From the NCBI GenBank assembly GCA_016927425.1, contig JAFGMR010000090.1:1-54282 (forward strand): 54,282 bases of DNA. Reading direction: 5' to 3'. This document shows positions 44,082-52,653 of the stretch, one piece after another. Position 1 is the first letter of the stretch; every line of letters begins with the position of its first letter. This DNA is from Methanotrichaceae archaeon (lineage in GTDB: Archaea; Halobacteriota; Methanosarcinia; Methanotrichales; Methanotrichaceae). Under the pieces are notes generated by a model. It was not told where the DNA came from and did not search any database. It was given only the letters and a program-made list of their open reading frames with translations. A program made the translations under genes and the position numbers.

Positions 44082-44729
44082 ATGAACAAACGTAAGAGAG
44101 ACCATATTCCCAAAAAGGATATAATGTATACGCTGAATAATCATGACAGTGTATATATTATTAATGAGAGTTATTTTTACAAGACCGAGCCTTACTACAC
44201 CATAGTGAGGAACGAACATGAGGGGATCGCGACAGTTCCGAGCAGCAGCGACGTCCTCGATGCCTATATCGTGCCCATCTGCATGGAGAAGGCAAGGATG
44301 AACGAGATCCCCGCGTGCGACTGGAACATATCGTACTCCCATGTGGACCTTCCTGCGGTGATCTACGGGTTGAACTACTTCTCGACCCCATCGGATCACT
44401 TCGTGGTCCGAGACCCCGGCGGAGCCAAGAAGGTGATAAAGCACGTGACCAACCACGGCAAGTATCCCTTCTGCTACCAGAGGATGGGGGAGGAGGCCTC
44501 GGTTGCCTGCTGCACCTCCATATTCGGAAAGACCATCGACTGCTGCCAAGAGGCAGCCTCCCTCGCAGAGAGGGTCTACGAGGTATTCCGCATACCCCTC
44601 GTGGAGATGGTGCTCTTAAGGGAGGAAGGGTATCGACTCTCTGCCCTGGCTCCTGTGAAGTACTCCCAGTTGACGGAGGAGGAGATGGCGATGTTGCAGA
44701 GCCTCCTGGAGATGGGGGTGGGCCAATGA
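44082..44729 (+). CDS. RLAN-like protein (free-standing N-terminal domain of RimK-like ATP-grasp)
   Basis: 215 residues. The C-terminal third, AERVYEVFRIPLVEMVLLRE then GYRLSALAPVKYSQLTEEE, resembles the end of the RLAN domain. In bacteria RLAN is fused in front of a RimK-like ATP-grasp ligase. VIYGLNYFSTPSDHFVVR and a cysteine-rich CYQRMGEEASVACCTSIFG occupy the middle. Here the domain is a separate protein whose stop overlaps the ATP-grasp start (ATGA), so the two should form a complex. Role: probably recognition of the substrate or carrier. The family match is by eye and moderate. Confidence 0.65.
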   Translation: MNKRKRDHIPKKDIMYTLNNHDSVYIINESYFYKTEPYYTIVRNEHEGIATVPSSSDVLDAYIVPICMEKARMNEIPACDWNISYSHVDLPAVIYGLNYFSTPSDHFVVRDPGGAKKVIKHVTNHGKYPFCYQRMGEEASVACCTSIFGKTIDCCQEAASLAERVYEVFRIPLVEMVLLREEGYRLSALAPVKYSQLTEEEMAMLQSLLEMGVGQ

Positions 44730-45733
44730 GCCGGCTTGGCATCTTCGTAAACAGGCAGACATTGAGCAGCTCTGAGCAGCTCACAGCACTCATCAGGTGC
44801 AGGGACGTTGCCGAGAGCATGGGCCACACTGCGGAGTTCATCTTCCCAGTGGACATCAAGAAGATCCCTAAGCTCGATGCCCTCTTCATCAGGGCGAACA
44901 CCGACCCCATGAATGCCACTTATGTCGCTTCGAAGATCGCGAGCATGTATGGAATACCTGTGATAGACGACCCCCGCTCGATCCAGATCTGCGCAGACAA
45001 GGTGAATATGTACATGCACCTCATGAAGAGGGGCATTCCAATGCCGCGGACGGTCTTTCCAAGTAAGAGGGATATTGCGCCCGAGTATGTGCAAAGTTTG
45101 CTCGAAGATCTGGGATCCCCCCTGGTGCTCAAGGAGCCCTCGACATCCTTCTCAGCCCGCGTCGAGAAGGCCTCGTCGGTGCAGGAGTTCCTGAAGGTTG
45201 CCCGAAGGTTCCTCAAGCTGTCGGACTGGATAGTGGCCCAGGAGTATATCGAGTCGAGATATGACTGGAGAGTGGGAGTGCTCGATGGGGAGTTCCTTTA
45301 CGCCTGCCGCTACGTCATCCCGCCAAAGACGTTCAAGATCCAGGCGAACGTGGACGGGCACCTGGTCTATTGCGGCGTGGAGAGCGTGGCCCAGGAAGAC
45401 GTTCCAGAAGCGATCACTGATCTAGGCATACGGGCAGCTGAGGCCATAGGCCGCGGCCTCTACGGCGTGGATATCAAGGAGAGCCAGGGCCGCCTCTGGG
45501 TGATCGAGGTCAACGATAACCCCTCCCTTGACGGGGGAGAGGACGATCAATATCCCGACGTCTATCGGGAGATAGTCACCTATCTGCTGGGCGGAGAGGA
45601 GAGGGATTTCATCCCCGGGGTTGTATACGATCCCTTTGATGTGAGAGTGAGCGCCCGCTACCAGGCACCTTTTCTCGATGGAATGCTTACGGGAAATAGC
45701 CTGCCATTTTACAAGATGGACCTGAAGCGATAG
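44726..45733 (+). CDS. RimK-like ATP-grasp ligase
   Basis: 335 residues. ATP-grasp enzymes couple a carboxylate to an amine or thiol through an acyl-phosphate. Visible motifs: CADKVNMYMHLMKRGIPMP, SPLVLKEPSTSFSARVEK, WIVAQEYIESRYDWRVGVLD and the Mg-binding LWVIEVNDNPSLDGGEDD. I start at ATG 44726, which overlaps the RLAN-like stop and follows GGGGGTG. The frame is open far upstream, but that part is out-of-phase sequence of the previous gene. With the GCS2 gene it forms a two-ligase operon. Substrate unknown: peptide, polyamine or protein tail. Confidence 0.88.
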   Translation: MSRLGIFVNRQTLSSSEQLTALIRCRDVAESMGHTAEFIFPVDIKKIPKLDALFIRANTDPMNATYVASKIASMYGIPVIDDPRSIQICADKVNMYMHLMKRGIPMPRTVFPSKRDIAPEYVQSLLEDLGSPLVLKEPSTSFSARVEKASSVQEFLKVARRFLKLSDWIVAQEYIESRYDWRVGVLDGEFLYACRYVIPPKTFKIQANVDGHLVYCGVESVAQEDVPEAITDLGIRAAEAIGRGLYGVDIKESQGRLWVIEVNDNPSLDGGEDDQYPDVYREIVTYLLGGEERDFIPGVVYDPFDVRVSARYQAPFLDGMLTGNSLPFYKMDLKR

Positions 45734-45747
45734 TCTGTCAGCTTTTA

Positions 45748-45770
45748 GGGAGCCGGCCCAACGCCGGCCC
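45748..45770 (+). other. Hairpin within the amidoligase operon
   Basis: GCCGGC-CCAAC-GCCGGC (45752-45768) plus flanking GGG/CCC with a bulge, between the ATP-grasp stop and the next gene. It could cap or process the mRNA and set different levels for the two halves; the T-run expected of a terminator is missing. Confidence 0.4.
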
Positions 45771-45780
45771 CTCATTTGAG

Positions 45781-46302
45781 GTGATAGTCATTAGTTCAAC
45801 TAACAGTTATGATAAGTTCAGCCGGATATGCATGAGCTGCGGGCTTGGAGGCGGATGCTGCAAGGATGCACACCCGCCCCTCACGCAGCATAGGATAGAT
45901 GCCTTGCTCGAATGCGGGGCAAGCCCCGATGATATCGAGCACATTGGGTATCATCGGTTGAAGACGAAGGAGGACGGGTTCTGCGTCCTCTTCGAGAATG
46001 GCATATGCAGTGTGCATGAGGCAAAGCCCGAGACTTGCATTGCAGGCCCATTCACATTCGATATCTCAGGAGATCTCCTGGAGATATACCTGAAGAAGGA
46101 GTCTATCTGCCCCATGGCTGGAACCCTTCTCGAGGACGAGGAGGCCTACAGGGAACAGTACTGCCGCGCGGTGGAGGAGATCCTCCGTCTTGTGAGGGAT
46201 CTTCCAGAAAATGAACTCTCCGTGATCTTGAAGATAGAGGAGCCGGAGACCGTGAAGGTTGGCGAGGTCCGGCTGAAGGAGCGCAATGACCGTCGGAACT
46301 GA
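45781..46302 (+). CDS. YkgJ-like CxxCxxxxxCC zinc/iron-binding protein
   Basis: 173 residues. CMSCGLGGGCCKD at the N-terminus, then GFCVLFENGICSVHE and ETCIAGPFTFD, match the YkgJ/PF03692 cysteine cluster, which probably binds a metal or iron-sulfur cluster. The start is either GTG at 45781 or, less usual, ATT at 45790. GAGGTGA lies 5 nt before that ATT, the same spacing as before the glnK ATG. It overlaps the GCS2 gene by 17 nt. Its role may be a redox or metal-dependent modification of the ligase product; that is inference. Confidence 0.75.
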   Translation: MIVISSTNSYDKFSRICMSCGLGGGCCKDAHPPLTQHRIDALLECGASPDDIEHIGYHRLKTKEDGFCVLFENGICSVHEAKPETCIAGPFTFDISGDLLEIYLKKESICPMAGTLLEDEEAYREQYCRAVEEILRLVRDLPENELSVILKIEEPETVKVGEVRLKERNDRRN

Positions 46303-47389
46303 GCACGAACTCTCAATCAACGACTCCTCGTTCCATCCCCTGCCAATCGCAGACAGGCTGATAGAGAGAGTTGCAGGGGAGATGGTATCTGAGGTTCCCT
46401 TCGGAGACCTATTCCTCTCAAAGGAGCTCCAGAAGCACGCGATAGAGCTGATCCCAAGAAAGCCTGCCGAGAGCCTGGCCTCCCTCGAGCGATCGCTTTT
46501 TTTGGGAGTGGAGCGGTTATATAGGGAATTTTCGGACTGCAAGTTCCTTGGATTGGGCATGCACCCACTGCTAACGCTTCACGAGACCGCACCCTGGGAC
46601 CATCAAGAAGGGGAGTACTACAAGGTCTACGACCGCATATTCAACATCTGGCAGCACGGCTGGCTGAACATCCAGGCCATACAGATAAACTTCCCCTATC
46701 GGGGCGAGGAGGACCTCGTTCGCAAGTTCAACAGGGTTCGATCCCTCACCCCCTACCTCGTCGCGGTATCTGCCGCATCCCCATTCGTCGAGGGAGGGAT
46801 GAACGGGTACATGGACAATCGGCTCAGATTCTACAGGGAGAACCAGAGGAGGATCCCGCTGATATGCAATGACATCCTGCCGGAGAGGCTCGATCGAACG
46901 AGGGATTACGTGGAGATCAATCGAAGGATCTACAAGGACCTAAAGGAGCTCGACGGAGGGATCCTCTGCCGAGAGTGGGTCAACTCCCGCGGCGTGATCG
47001 TGCGTTTCTCCAGAAGCTGTCTGGAGGTAAAAGCGATAGACGAGCAGGAGTCGATACGCTCAGACATGGCTCAGACGGCCTTTCTGCTCTGCCTCCTGCG
47101 GTCCGACCTCAAACTGGAGGAGGAAGAGGATGCTTTGAGGGATGCGCTGGAGAAGGCCATAAGATCGGGCACCTCCGACCTCAAGCCCGAGCTTTTGGCC
47201 CTCTACAATGAAGCTTACAAGGTTGCCGGACCGGACGAGCGCCGCTACCTGCCCTTGATAAAAGAGAGGGTGGAGAAGGGAAGCCTCGCAGAGGTGATGG
47301 CTGAGATCTACCGGGACTCTGGCGAATTAGGCGCAGCCCTCGCCTCCGCAGAGGAGGCCTTGAGGACAAACCGACCCCTGGTGGGATGA
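46286..47389 (+). CDS. Carboxylate-amine ligase, GCS2 (glutamate-cysteine ligase 2/YbdK) family
   Basis: 367 residues, full length for the family. VGTEHELSINDSSFHPLPI at the N-terminus carries the metal/ATP-binding acidic residues, and FGDLFLSKELQKHAIELIP is the matching strand. GMHPLLT and QAIQINFPY follow. Members join the side chain or alpha carboxylate of an amino acid to an amine; YbdK has weak gamma-glutamylcysteine activity. Its ATG lies inside the end of the YkgJ-like gene, so it is co-translated. Together with the ATP-grasp enzyme it implies a product with two amide bonds. Confidence 0.85.
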   Translation: MTVGTEHELSINDSSFHPLPIADRLIERVAGEMVSEVPFGDLFLSKELQKHAIELIPRKPAESLASLERSLFLGVERLYREFSDCKFLGLGMHPLLTLHETAPWDHQEGEYYKVYDRIFNIWQHGWLNIQAIQINFPYRGEEDLVRKFNRVRSLTPYLVAVSAASPFVEGGMNGYMDNRLRFYRENQRRIPLICNDILPERLDRTRDYVEINRRIYKDLKELDGGILCREWVNSRGVIVRFSRSCLEVKAIDEQESIRSDMAQTAFLLCLLRSDLKLEEEEDALRDALEKAIRSGTSDLKPELLALYNEAYKVAGPDERRYLPLIKERVEKGSLAEVMAEIYRDSGELGAALASAEEALRTNRPLVG

Positions 47390-47554
47390 GGAGCTCCCAT
47401 CGCCCAATTTTCTTATCCTCCTGGGAGTCCCCAACCCACTGGGATGGTCGAAGCCGATATGGCGGTGCTACCTCGCCTCGACGAATGACGCCCTCGTAGG
47501 CGAGCTTGATGGTCAAGAGGCGCCATCGCGAGGGGGGGAGGCTTACAGCAACCC

Positions 47555-49423
47555 CTAGACGAAACGGGGGCGCAGCGTTAGGCGTTCGTTCAAGGGAAGG
47601 CGCCTCCAGGGCTTTCCCCGCGTCTCCCCCTCGATGCGAGAGCTTAGATCCTCCACGCTCATGCGGACCTTCTTGGGCTTTGAAGGCTGGGACTCGGCCC
47701 TTATCGTCACCGTCATCTCGCCTGACTCCAGCTCCTCGTCGCCGATGACCGCGACGTAGGGTATCCACTCCCTGCCTGCGTCGCGAATCTTCTTTCCAAC
47801 CGTCTCGTCGCGATCGTCGACGTCGACGCGGAAGGGTAAGAGGTGCACAAGCTCCATTGCTCGGGGCTGGTGGCGCTCAGCAATGGGGATGATCCGAAGC
47901 TGCGTCGGCGAGAGCCAGACTGGGAACATGGGCACCTTTCCAGAAGCTGTATCCATTGCCCCCTTCTCCAGAAGGGCATACATCAGCCGCTCGATTGCGC
48001 CGCTTGGAGAGCAGTGAAGCAGGATTGGAAGCTGCTTCTCCCCGGATGCGTCCACGTAGGTGATGCCGTAGCGTTCAGCGTTCTCCACGTCTATCTGGAC
48101 GGTAGAGAGGGCGCTTGCCTTGTCGAGGGCGTCAACGAAGTTGAACTCGAACTTGAGGACGAAGTAGAAGAATCGCTCGTCCCACATCTCGATCAAGACC
48201 GGCTTTTCGACTATATCCACAAGGCCCTCCACGAACTCCTTGTTGGACTCGTAGAAGTCCTTTGTAAACCGAATGGCAACCTCGTAGTCATCGAGGTCAA
48301 GGCCAGCCTCCTTCAGGACAGAGATGCTTGCCTGGTACTGCTCCCGAAACTCCTCGACGGCGGAATTCATGTCAAGGCAAAGGGTATGCATATCCGGCAT
48401 CGTGAATGCCCGGAGCCGCCTTATCCCAACGAGCTCGCCGCGCTGCTCTCGCCGGAAGCTGTACCTTGTGATCTCGAATATCTTCAAAGGCAGGTTTCTG
48501 TAAGACATAACCATCTCGCTTGCCATGAGGAACTGGCCGAAGCATGCGGCAAAGCGCAGGAAGAGATGCTTCTTCTCGGCATCGATGGTGTACTGCCTTG
48601 CAGGGAAGCGGTCCAGGTAGTTCTTGAGCGTTGGGTGGTCCATATCGTACATGATAGGGGTCTCAACCTCCATCGCCCCGAGATCGGAGGCCCTGTCGAG
48701 GACATAAGACTCGAGAAGGCCTTTGATCAGGCGGCCCTTCGGGTAGAACCGCATATTGCCCGAGTCCGAGCCTGGCTCGTAGTCGACGAGCTCGAGCCGA
48801 CGCATCAGCTCGACGTGAGGCGGGACCTTGTCGACTGCTCGCGACTTCTCGATCTCGTAGCGGGCGAACTTATCGAGCTTCTTGTGATCAGCGAAATCGA
48901 ACTCCTCGACGGGGACCATTCTTTCGCCGCCGGGCGCCAATATGCGCCAGTAGGAGACCGCCTTCTCCTCGGACTTGAGGGCCTTTGAGACGACCTCGCC
49001 CCCCCCCATGCGAATGGATCGCGAGAGCTCGGAGAGAGGATGGCCTTTGCAGCTAAGCTTGAATGCCTTGTACCAGCCAAATGGAGCCTTGACCACTTGG
49101 AAATCCGTTGAAAGGGACTCCTGCAGTCCTTTGAGAACGGTTATGGCCGTATCCGGATCGGAGAGCTCGCTGCTTAGATGGGCGTAAGGATAGAGCATGA
49201 TGCGATCGGCCTTAACCTTCAGCGCAACATCCGCGATCTCTTCTGCGGCCCTGGCCACCACCGCCTCAGGGTCATCCTGGTCGAACTTCTCCACGGCAAT
49301 GAAGGCTGTCAGGGCCTCCTCAAGACGGCCGGACCGGGCATCCTCGCCCACCTCCTCGGCCATCTTCGTAGGCCTCTGGGCCTCGAACTCGATGTAGTCG
49401 GAGTGAATCAGAAGCAACTGCAA
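47555..49423 (-). CDS. thrS: Threonyl-tRNA synthetase, archaeal type
   Basis: 622 residues. The N-terminal domain (about 1-140, [18 protein letters not shown]) is the archaeal editing module related to D-aminoacyl-tRNA deacylase, not the bacterial TGS/SAD pair. Class-II core: motif 2 [12 protein letters not shown] and motif 3 [17 protein letters not shown], with zinc ligands from the Cys/His core (AACFGQF, PDMHTL). The anticodon-binding domain ends at the C-terminus. It converges with the GCS2 gene across a 165-nt gap that shows nothing recognisable. Confidence 0.95.
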   Translation of the reverse strand: MQLLLIHSDYIEFEAQRPTKMAEEVGEDARSGRLEEALTAFIAVEKFDQDDPEAVVARAAEEIADVALKVKADRIMLYPYAHLSSELSDPDTAITVLKGLQESLSTDFQVVKAPFGWYKAFKLSCKGHPLSELSRSIRMGGGEVVSKALKSEEKAVSYWRILAPGGERMVPVEEFDFADHKKLDKFARYEIEKSRAVDKVPPHVELMRRLELVDYEPGSDSGNMRFYPKGRLIKGLLESYVLDRASDLGAMEVETPIMYDMDHPTLKNYLDRFPARQYTIDAEKKHLFLRFAACFGQFLMASEMVMSYRNLPLKIFEITRYSFRREQRGELVGIRRLRAFTMPDMHTLCLDMNSAVEEFREQYQASISVLKEAGLDLDDYEVAIRFTKDFYESNKEFVEGLVDIVEKPVLIEMWDERFFYFVLKFEFNFVDALDKASALSTVQIDVENAERYGITYVDASGEKQLPILLHCSPSGAIERLMYALLEKGAMDTASGKVPMFPVWLSPTQLRIIPIAERHQPRAMELVHLLPFRVDVDDRDETVGKKIRDAGREWIPYVAVIGDEELESGEMTVTIRAESQPSKPKKVRMSVEDLSSRIEGETRGKPWRRLPLNERLTLRPRFV

Positions 49424-49544
49424 GCAGCATCACCTGATGGGCCGAAATTGATGGAGGAGTAGGTAAAGGTTGCGGAGGTCCGCCCCGGGACGAGCACGGG
49501 GTATTCTAAATGCATGCGAAGCGCTGCAACGAATGGAGGGGAGA

Positions 49545-50306
49545 TCAAAGGCCGATCTTGGTCTTTATCTGGTCGATATCGCCCCCAACTCGGTCCAGCC
49601 TCTCCTCCATGCTCAACTTCTGCTCCGATATGACGTCTCTCGTCTCCTTGACATCTTCGACGATGGAATGGGCGGACTCGCGAATCTCCTCGGCCAGATC
49701 CTGCTTTGCCCTGTGGATCTTGCAGACGATGGATTGTGCTGACCCGCGAACCACCCCGGCGAGGTACTGCTTCGTCTCCGGGATCTCGCCGGCCAGGTAT
49801 TGCTTTGTGGCCTTCAGCTCGTCGACGATATCATGCCCCGTCTTCTCGATCGATTCGCGAGTCATATCTTGTTTTTCGAGCATCTCGCACTGCTTCTTCA
49901 GCATCTCGCCTTGCATTAACAGCATCTGATCCTGCTTATGCAGCATCTGACCCTGCATTGTCTCAATTCGAATTATCGAGCTAATCCCCTTTCTTAGCTG
50001 CCTTGCGCTGAACTTTCTGCCGAAGGCATCGATCCCTCCAACGGTGCCACGGTATTCCGCGATGATGATCTCGCGCACCTCAGCCTTTGGAGGATGCTCT
50101 ATCTCCACAATCCGCCGAAATTGATCCATTGTATCAAGATCGCCCTCTGCCAAACCGAGGACCAGCTGCTCGTCGTCCTCCAGCATGTTTCTCGCAGAGA
50201 AGCCGATCAAATCCAGGTCCTCGGCCATCTCCAGAAGAAAGGCTCGATAGCCTATGTCGTGAACCAAGGGGCCAATGACCCTGATCTTGAGCTTCATGTC
50301 ATGCAA
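49545..50306 (-). CDS. Acylphosphatase-like domain fused to a coiled coil
   Basis: 253 residues. Residues 4-95 follow the acylphosphatase fold: RVIGPLVHDIGYRAFLLEMA keeps the catalytic arginine (GYR), and IGFSARNML keeps the asparagine; PPKAEVREIIIAEY is the last strand. From about 115 on, the chain is long heptad-rich helix with repeats such as MLHKQDQMLLMQGEMLKKQ and TKQYLAGEIPETKQYLAG. It probably oligomerises. Whether the domain hydrolyses acyl phosphates is uncertain because the phosphate loop differs from GxVQGVG. MKLK at 50297 is an alternative start. Confidence 0.7.
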   Translation of the reverse strand: MHDMKLKIRVIGPLVHDIGYRAFLLEMAEDLDLIGFSARNMLEDDEQLVLGLAEGDLDTMDQFRRIVEIEHPPKAEVREIIIAEYRGTVGGIDAFGRKFSARQLRKGISSIIRIETMQGQMLHKQDQMLLMQGEMLKKQCEMLEKQDMTRESIEKTGHDIVDELKATKQYLAGEIPETKQYLAGVVRGSAQSIVCKIHRAKQDLAEEIRESAHSIVEDVKETRDVISEQKLSMEERLDRVGGDIDQIKTKIGL

Positions 50307-50417
50307 CCATAAGCGTCGATCCTTGATAAGATCTTCAATGACATCGAGGGATCGGATCCACCAGATTGATATATCCTCGGCCTCATAAAAGAAACCATGT
50401 TCGGCCGGAGACTGTGA

Positions 50418-50996
50418 ATGAAACTGAAGCTATTCATCCTGGTGGGGATGGTAGCCATCGTGGGACTAGGCGAATTCGCGGTCGCGAACCAGGATGGCTC
50501 CAGCCAGGGCGCAACAATCGAGATGAAGGATTGGAAGAGCCCCGACCAGGGAGCCACAATCAATAGGCAGACCTGGATCAAGAATACTCGGACGGGTACT
50601 GCAACGTGGTTTGAGCTCGACCAGGCTCGCCTCCTATCCGGTGGCCTGGAGCTATTCGGGATGGAAAGCTCGATCTTCTCGGAAGAGGGTGAGAGGTCCG
50701 AGACCAGCGTGATCGAGATGAAGGTGGACCAGCAGGTCGAGCAAGGCCGGATCACGATGGGGATTTTGCAGGGCGGAAGCGACCCCTGGAAGGATCCCCA
50801 GATGGAGATGGAGGAGGATTACTGGGGCTCATTTAACATAAGCAGGAAGATGACGATCACGACGACTGATGGACATAAGGAGCAATGGCCGGACTGGCTG
50901 GATTGCTGCAATTATTCGGGCGGGTGGGGAAAGAACTCGAGCACCCGGACGATGGAGATATTCGATTGCACGGTTCCGGCCAAGGTCGCAGCCTAA
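50418..50996 (+). CDS. Secreted hypothetical protein
   Basis: 192 residues with a signal peptide (KLFILVGMVAIVGLGEFAVA) and a polar, tryptophan-rich body that contains an N-glycosylation sequon (NYSGG, NISRK). Two cysteine sites (CC near 174, C near 186) could form a disulfide. I do not recognise a family. It diverges from the acylphosphatase-like gene. Confidence 0.6.
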   Translation: MKLKLFILVGMVAIVGLGEFAVANQDGSSQGATIEMKDWKSPDQGATINRQTWIKNTRTGTATWFELDQARLLSGGLELFGMESSIFSEEGERSETSVIEMKVDQQVEQGRITMGILQGGSDPWKDPQMEMEEDYWGSFNISRKMTITTTDGHKEQWPDWLDCCNYSGGWGKNSSTRTMEIFDCTVPAKVAA

Positions 50997-51064
50997 GGCA
51001 TGCCCCATGCGAGGGGGATAATCGCAAACGGTCTATTTTTCCCGCCAATTGATGCTCATAAGCC

Positions 51065-51310
51065 CTAAATGGCATCCATGATCGACTGGAGGCGGTCCCT
51101 CAAGGCTATGCCCTCCTCTGTCGTCATATATACGGTGCTTGAGGAGTCTTCCATCGCCACGAAGCCTTTCTCGACCAGCCTATCCAGATAGGCTTTGATG
51201 GTAGCGTAGTTGGTATTGGCGCGGTGGACTATTCCGGTGATATTTTGGCCATCTTGGCATATGCATAGGATCTCCAGTATGATCACCTCCCTGCTCCTTC
51301 TGGTCCTCAT
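51065..51310 (-). CDS. Winged-helix DNA-binding protein (archaeal HTH_45-like)
   Basis: 81 residues from MRTRRSREVIIL. The pattern RRSxxVIILEILCICQ, then ITGIVHRANTNYATIKAYLD and LVEKGFVAMED, then VYMTTEEGIALRDRL, fits the small archaeal winged-helix regulators of PF14947 type. A TATA box (CTTATATGTAA, minus strand near 51352-51360) puts transcription start about 51330. The in-frame ATG at 51337 is therefore unlikely and 51310, with GGAG upstream, is preferred. Confidence 0.75.
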   Translation of the reverse strand: MRTRRSREVIILEILCICQDGQNITGIVHRANTNYATIKAYLDRLVEKGFVAMEDSSSTVYMTTEEGIALRDRLQSIMDAI

Positions 51311-51351
51311 ATATCCGGCTCCAATTGGAAAGTGCACTTATGTTGAGTATT

Positions 51352-51360
51352 ACATATAAG
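51352..51360 (-). promoter_or_regulatory. TATA box of the winged-helix gene
   Basis: CTTATATGTAA on the minus strand, about 45 nt upstream of the preferred ATG, giving a leader of about 20 nt. The rest of 51361-51746 holds no supported gene; CCTGCCC (51491-51497) and GGGCAGG (51538-51544) could pair at long range. Confidence 0.5.
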
Positions 51361-51746
51361 GGTTCCTTGCGCGGATTGGATCTAGTAAGGGATATGGAAT
51401 AGAGATCAGTATCTCAGTTCCCAAAATCTTTTTACACCTTCTGAGAGGTTCAATTGAAAGATATTAGAAGCGTAGGGTAATTATTTAGGCCTGCCCGAGG
51501 GGGAGGGAATATCCAGAGGTCAACCTGGGCAGGAGGGACAAAGCAAGAGGTCGGCCGCTGAATTGATGGGGTGATAAGAGGCGCCTGCCACTACAAGCGA
51601 AGCGCATTCGCCATGCTGGTCATACTATTGCTCGAAGCTATTCTTCATGGACGGATGCAATCGACGAAGACAATGGAATATGGCCTCCAGCAGGGTGTAT
51701 CCTTCCGGCGCTCGGATTGAGATGGGTGACAATCGCCTAATATTGC

Positions 51747-52168
51747 ATGATATTAAATATGCTCAAACGAATCCAGGAGAAGATTGAAGTCCTCCTCGAT
51801 CGATTGGAGTTCATGGAATACCATATAGATGATGACTGGTCAGGAGATCGGATGTTGAGGAAGGCCATGTACAAGGAGTTCCAGGAGGCAGCCGAGGCGG
51901 CATCCAACATATCTGCAATGTTGAGGCGATGCATGAACTCCTCGGCCAAAGACGACTACAGCAATATCGACTTTCTGATTCAGAAGGGGATCGTGAGCTG
52001 GGCAGACGGATGAAAGAGGCGAGTGGCCTTTGAAATCGTCTTGTGCATGAATACTAGGATCTGGACGATGAGAGAGCCTGCCATGCCATCCAAAGCCTTG
52101 TGAAGCATTTAACTTCATTCACAGAGGTGGTCTTATGCTCGAGGATGGGCGAAGAGATGAGCTACTGA
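51747..52168 (+). pseudogene. Degraded HepT-like toxin (HEPN/DUF86)
   Basis: Frame 1 gives 88 residues up to LIQKGIVSWADG, with the HepT-like YKEFQEAAEAASNISAML and KDDYSNIDFLI. Near 51993 the homology shifts frame: from 51995 it reads ELGRRMKEASGL, TGA, NRLVHEY, TAG, DLDDERACHAIQSLVKHL. In active HepT this is GLRNRLVHEYD, the RX4HXY motif of the HEPN RNase. The catalytic Arg codon (CGA) therefore seems to have become TGA, followed by a second stop. One frameshift and two nonsense codons mark it as dead. Confidence 0.75.
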
Positions 52169-52621
52169 GGCATCTAAAACCCCTTCTGTCATACTCCAGG
52201 GGGATACTGGCCTTATGGATACCTGGGTTAAAGGTTATGCAGATGGCCAGTCTGATATCGACATCTACGTCATACCACACGTTCATGATCCCTGCGGGCT
52301 CATGCACAAAGAATGAAAAACCAGCATGCTTCGCGATTTTTTCATGCGAAAGGCGGGTATAGATCTTCACGATATATATAGAGAGATCCTTCGCTTGTCA
52401 GAGGATCAGCGATACGATATTATCATCTATTCAGATGCTCCCTGGTACATTAAGGGAGAGATTCTGGAGAGGTGCCTTGTGATCTATACATTGTGGACGA
52501 GGACGAGCTTGACTTCTGGATGCATAGGCAGCGAAAGATCTGGAACGATATGAAGATCAGGCAGATCCCGGCTTCAAGAGAGGATCTATTGGGGCGGGCG
52601 AAAGGCCAGGGCAGCTCTTAA
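52135..52621 (+). pseudogene. Degraded MntA-like nucleotidyltransferase antitoxin
   Basis: Pieces of one MNT-fold protein lie in three frames: LLSYSRGILALW in the first, KGYADGQSDIDIYV (from about 52230) in the second, and VDEDELDFWMHRQRKIWNDM (from 52490) in the third. An in-frame TGA at 52314 interrupts frame two, before FMRKAGIDLHDIYREILRLS and YDIIIYSDAPWYIKGEI. The SDID triad of the nucleotidyltransferase is intact but the preceding GS motif is lost. It overlaps the hepT remnant by 34 nt, as expected of a former hepT-mntA operon. Confidence 0.75.
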
Positions 52622-52653
52622 GTAACACCATCGATCAGAAGGCATAATCACCC

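Noticed and set aside
44315-44725. Upstream part of the open frame that contains the ATP-grasp gene
   Set aside because: This stretch is out-of-phase sequence of the RLAN-like gene; ATG 44726 with GGGGGTG upstream and the ATGA overlap is the convincing start.
47843-48988. 381-residue plus-strand frame within thrS
   Set aside because: Shadow of the threonyl-tRNA synthetase gene, whose class-II motifs are unambiguous on the other strand.
52000-52320. Reading the TGA and TAG codons of the hepT/mntA remnant as selenocysteine or pyrrolysine
   Set aside because: The frames are also broken by shifts, no recoding element was noticed, and TGA replaces an arginine of a known motif; decay explains it better.
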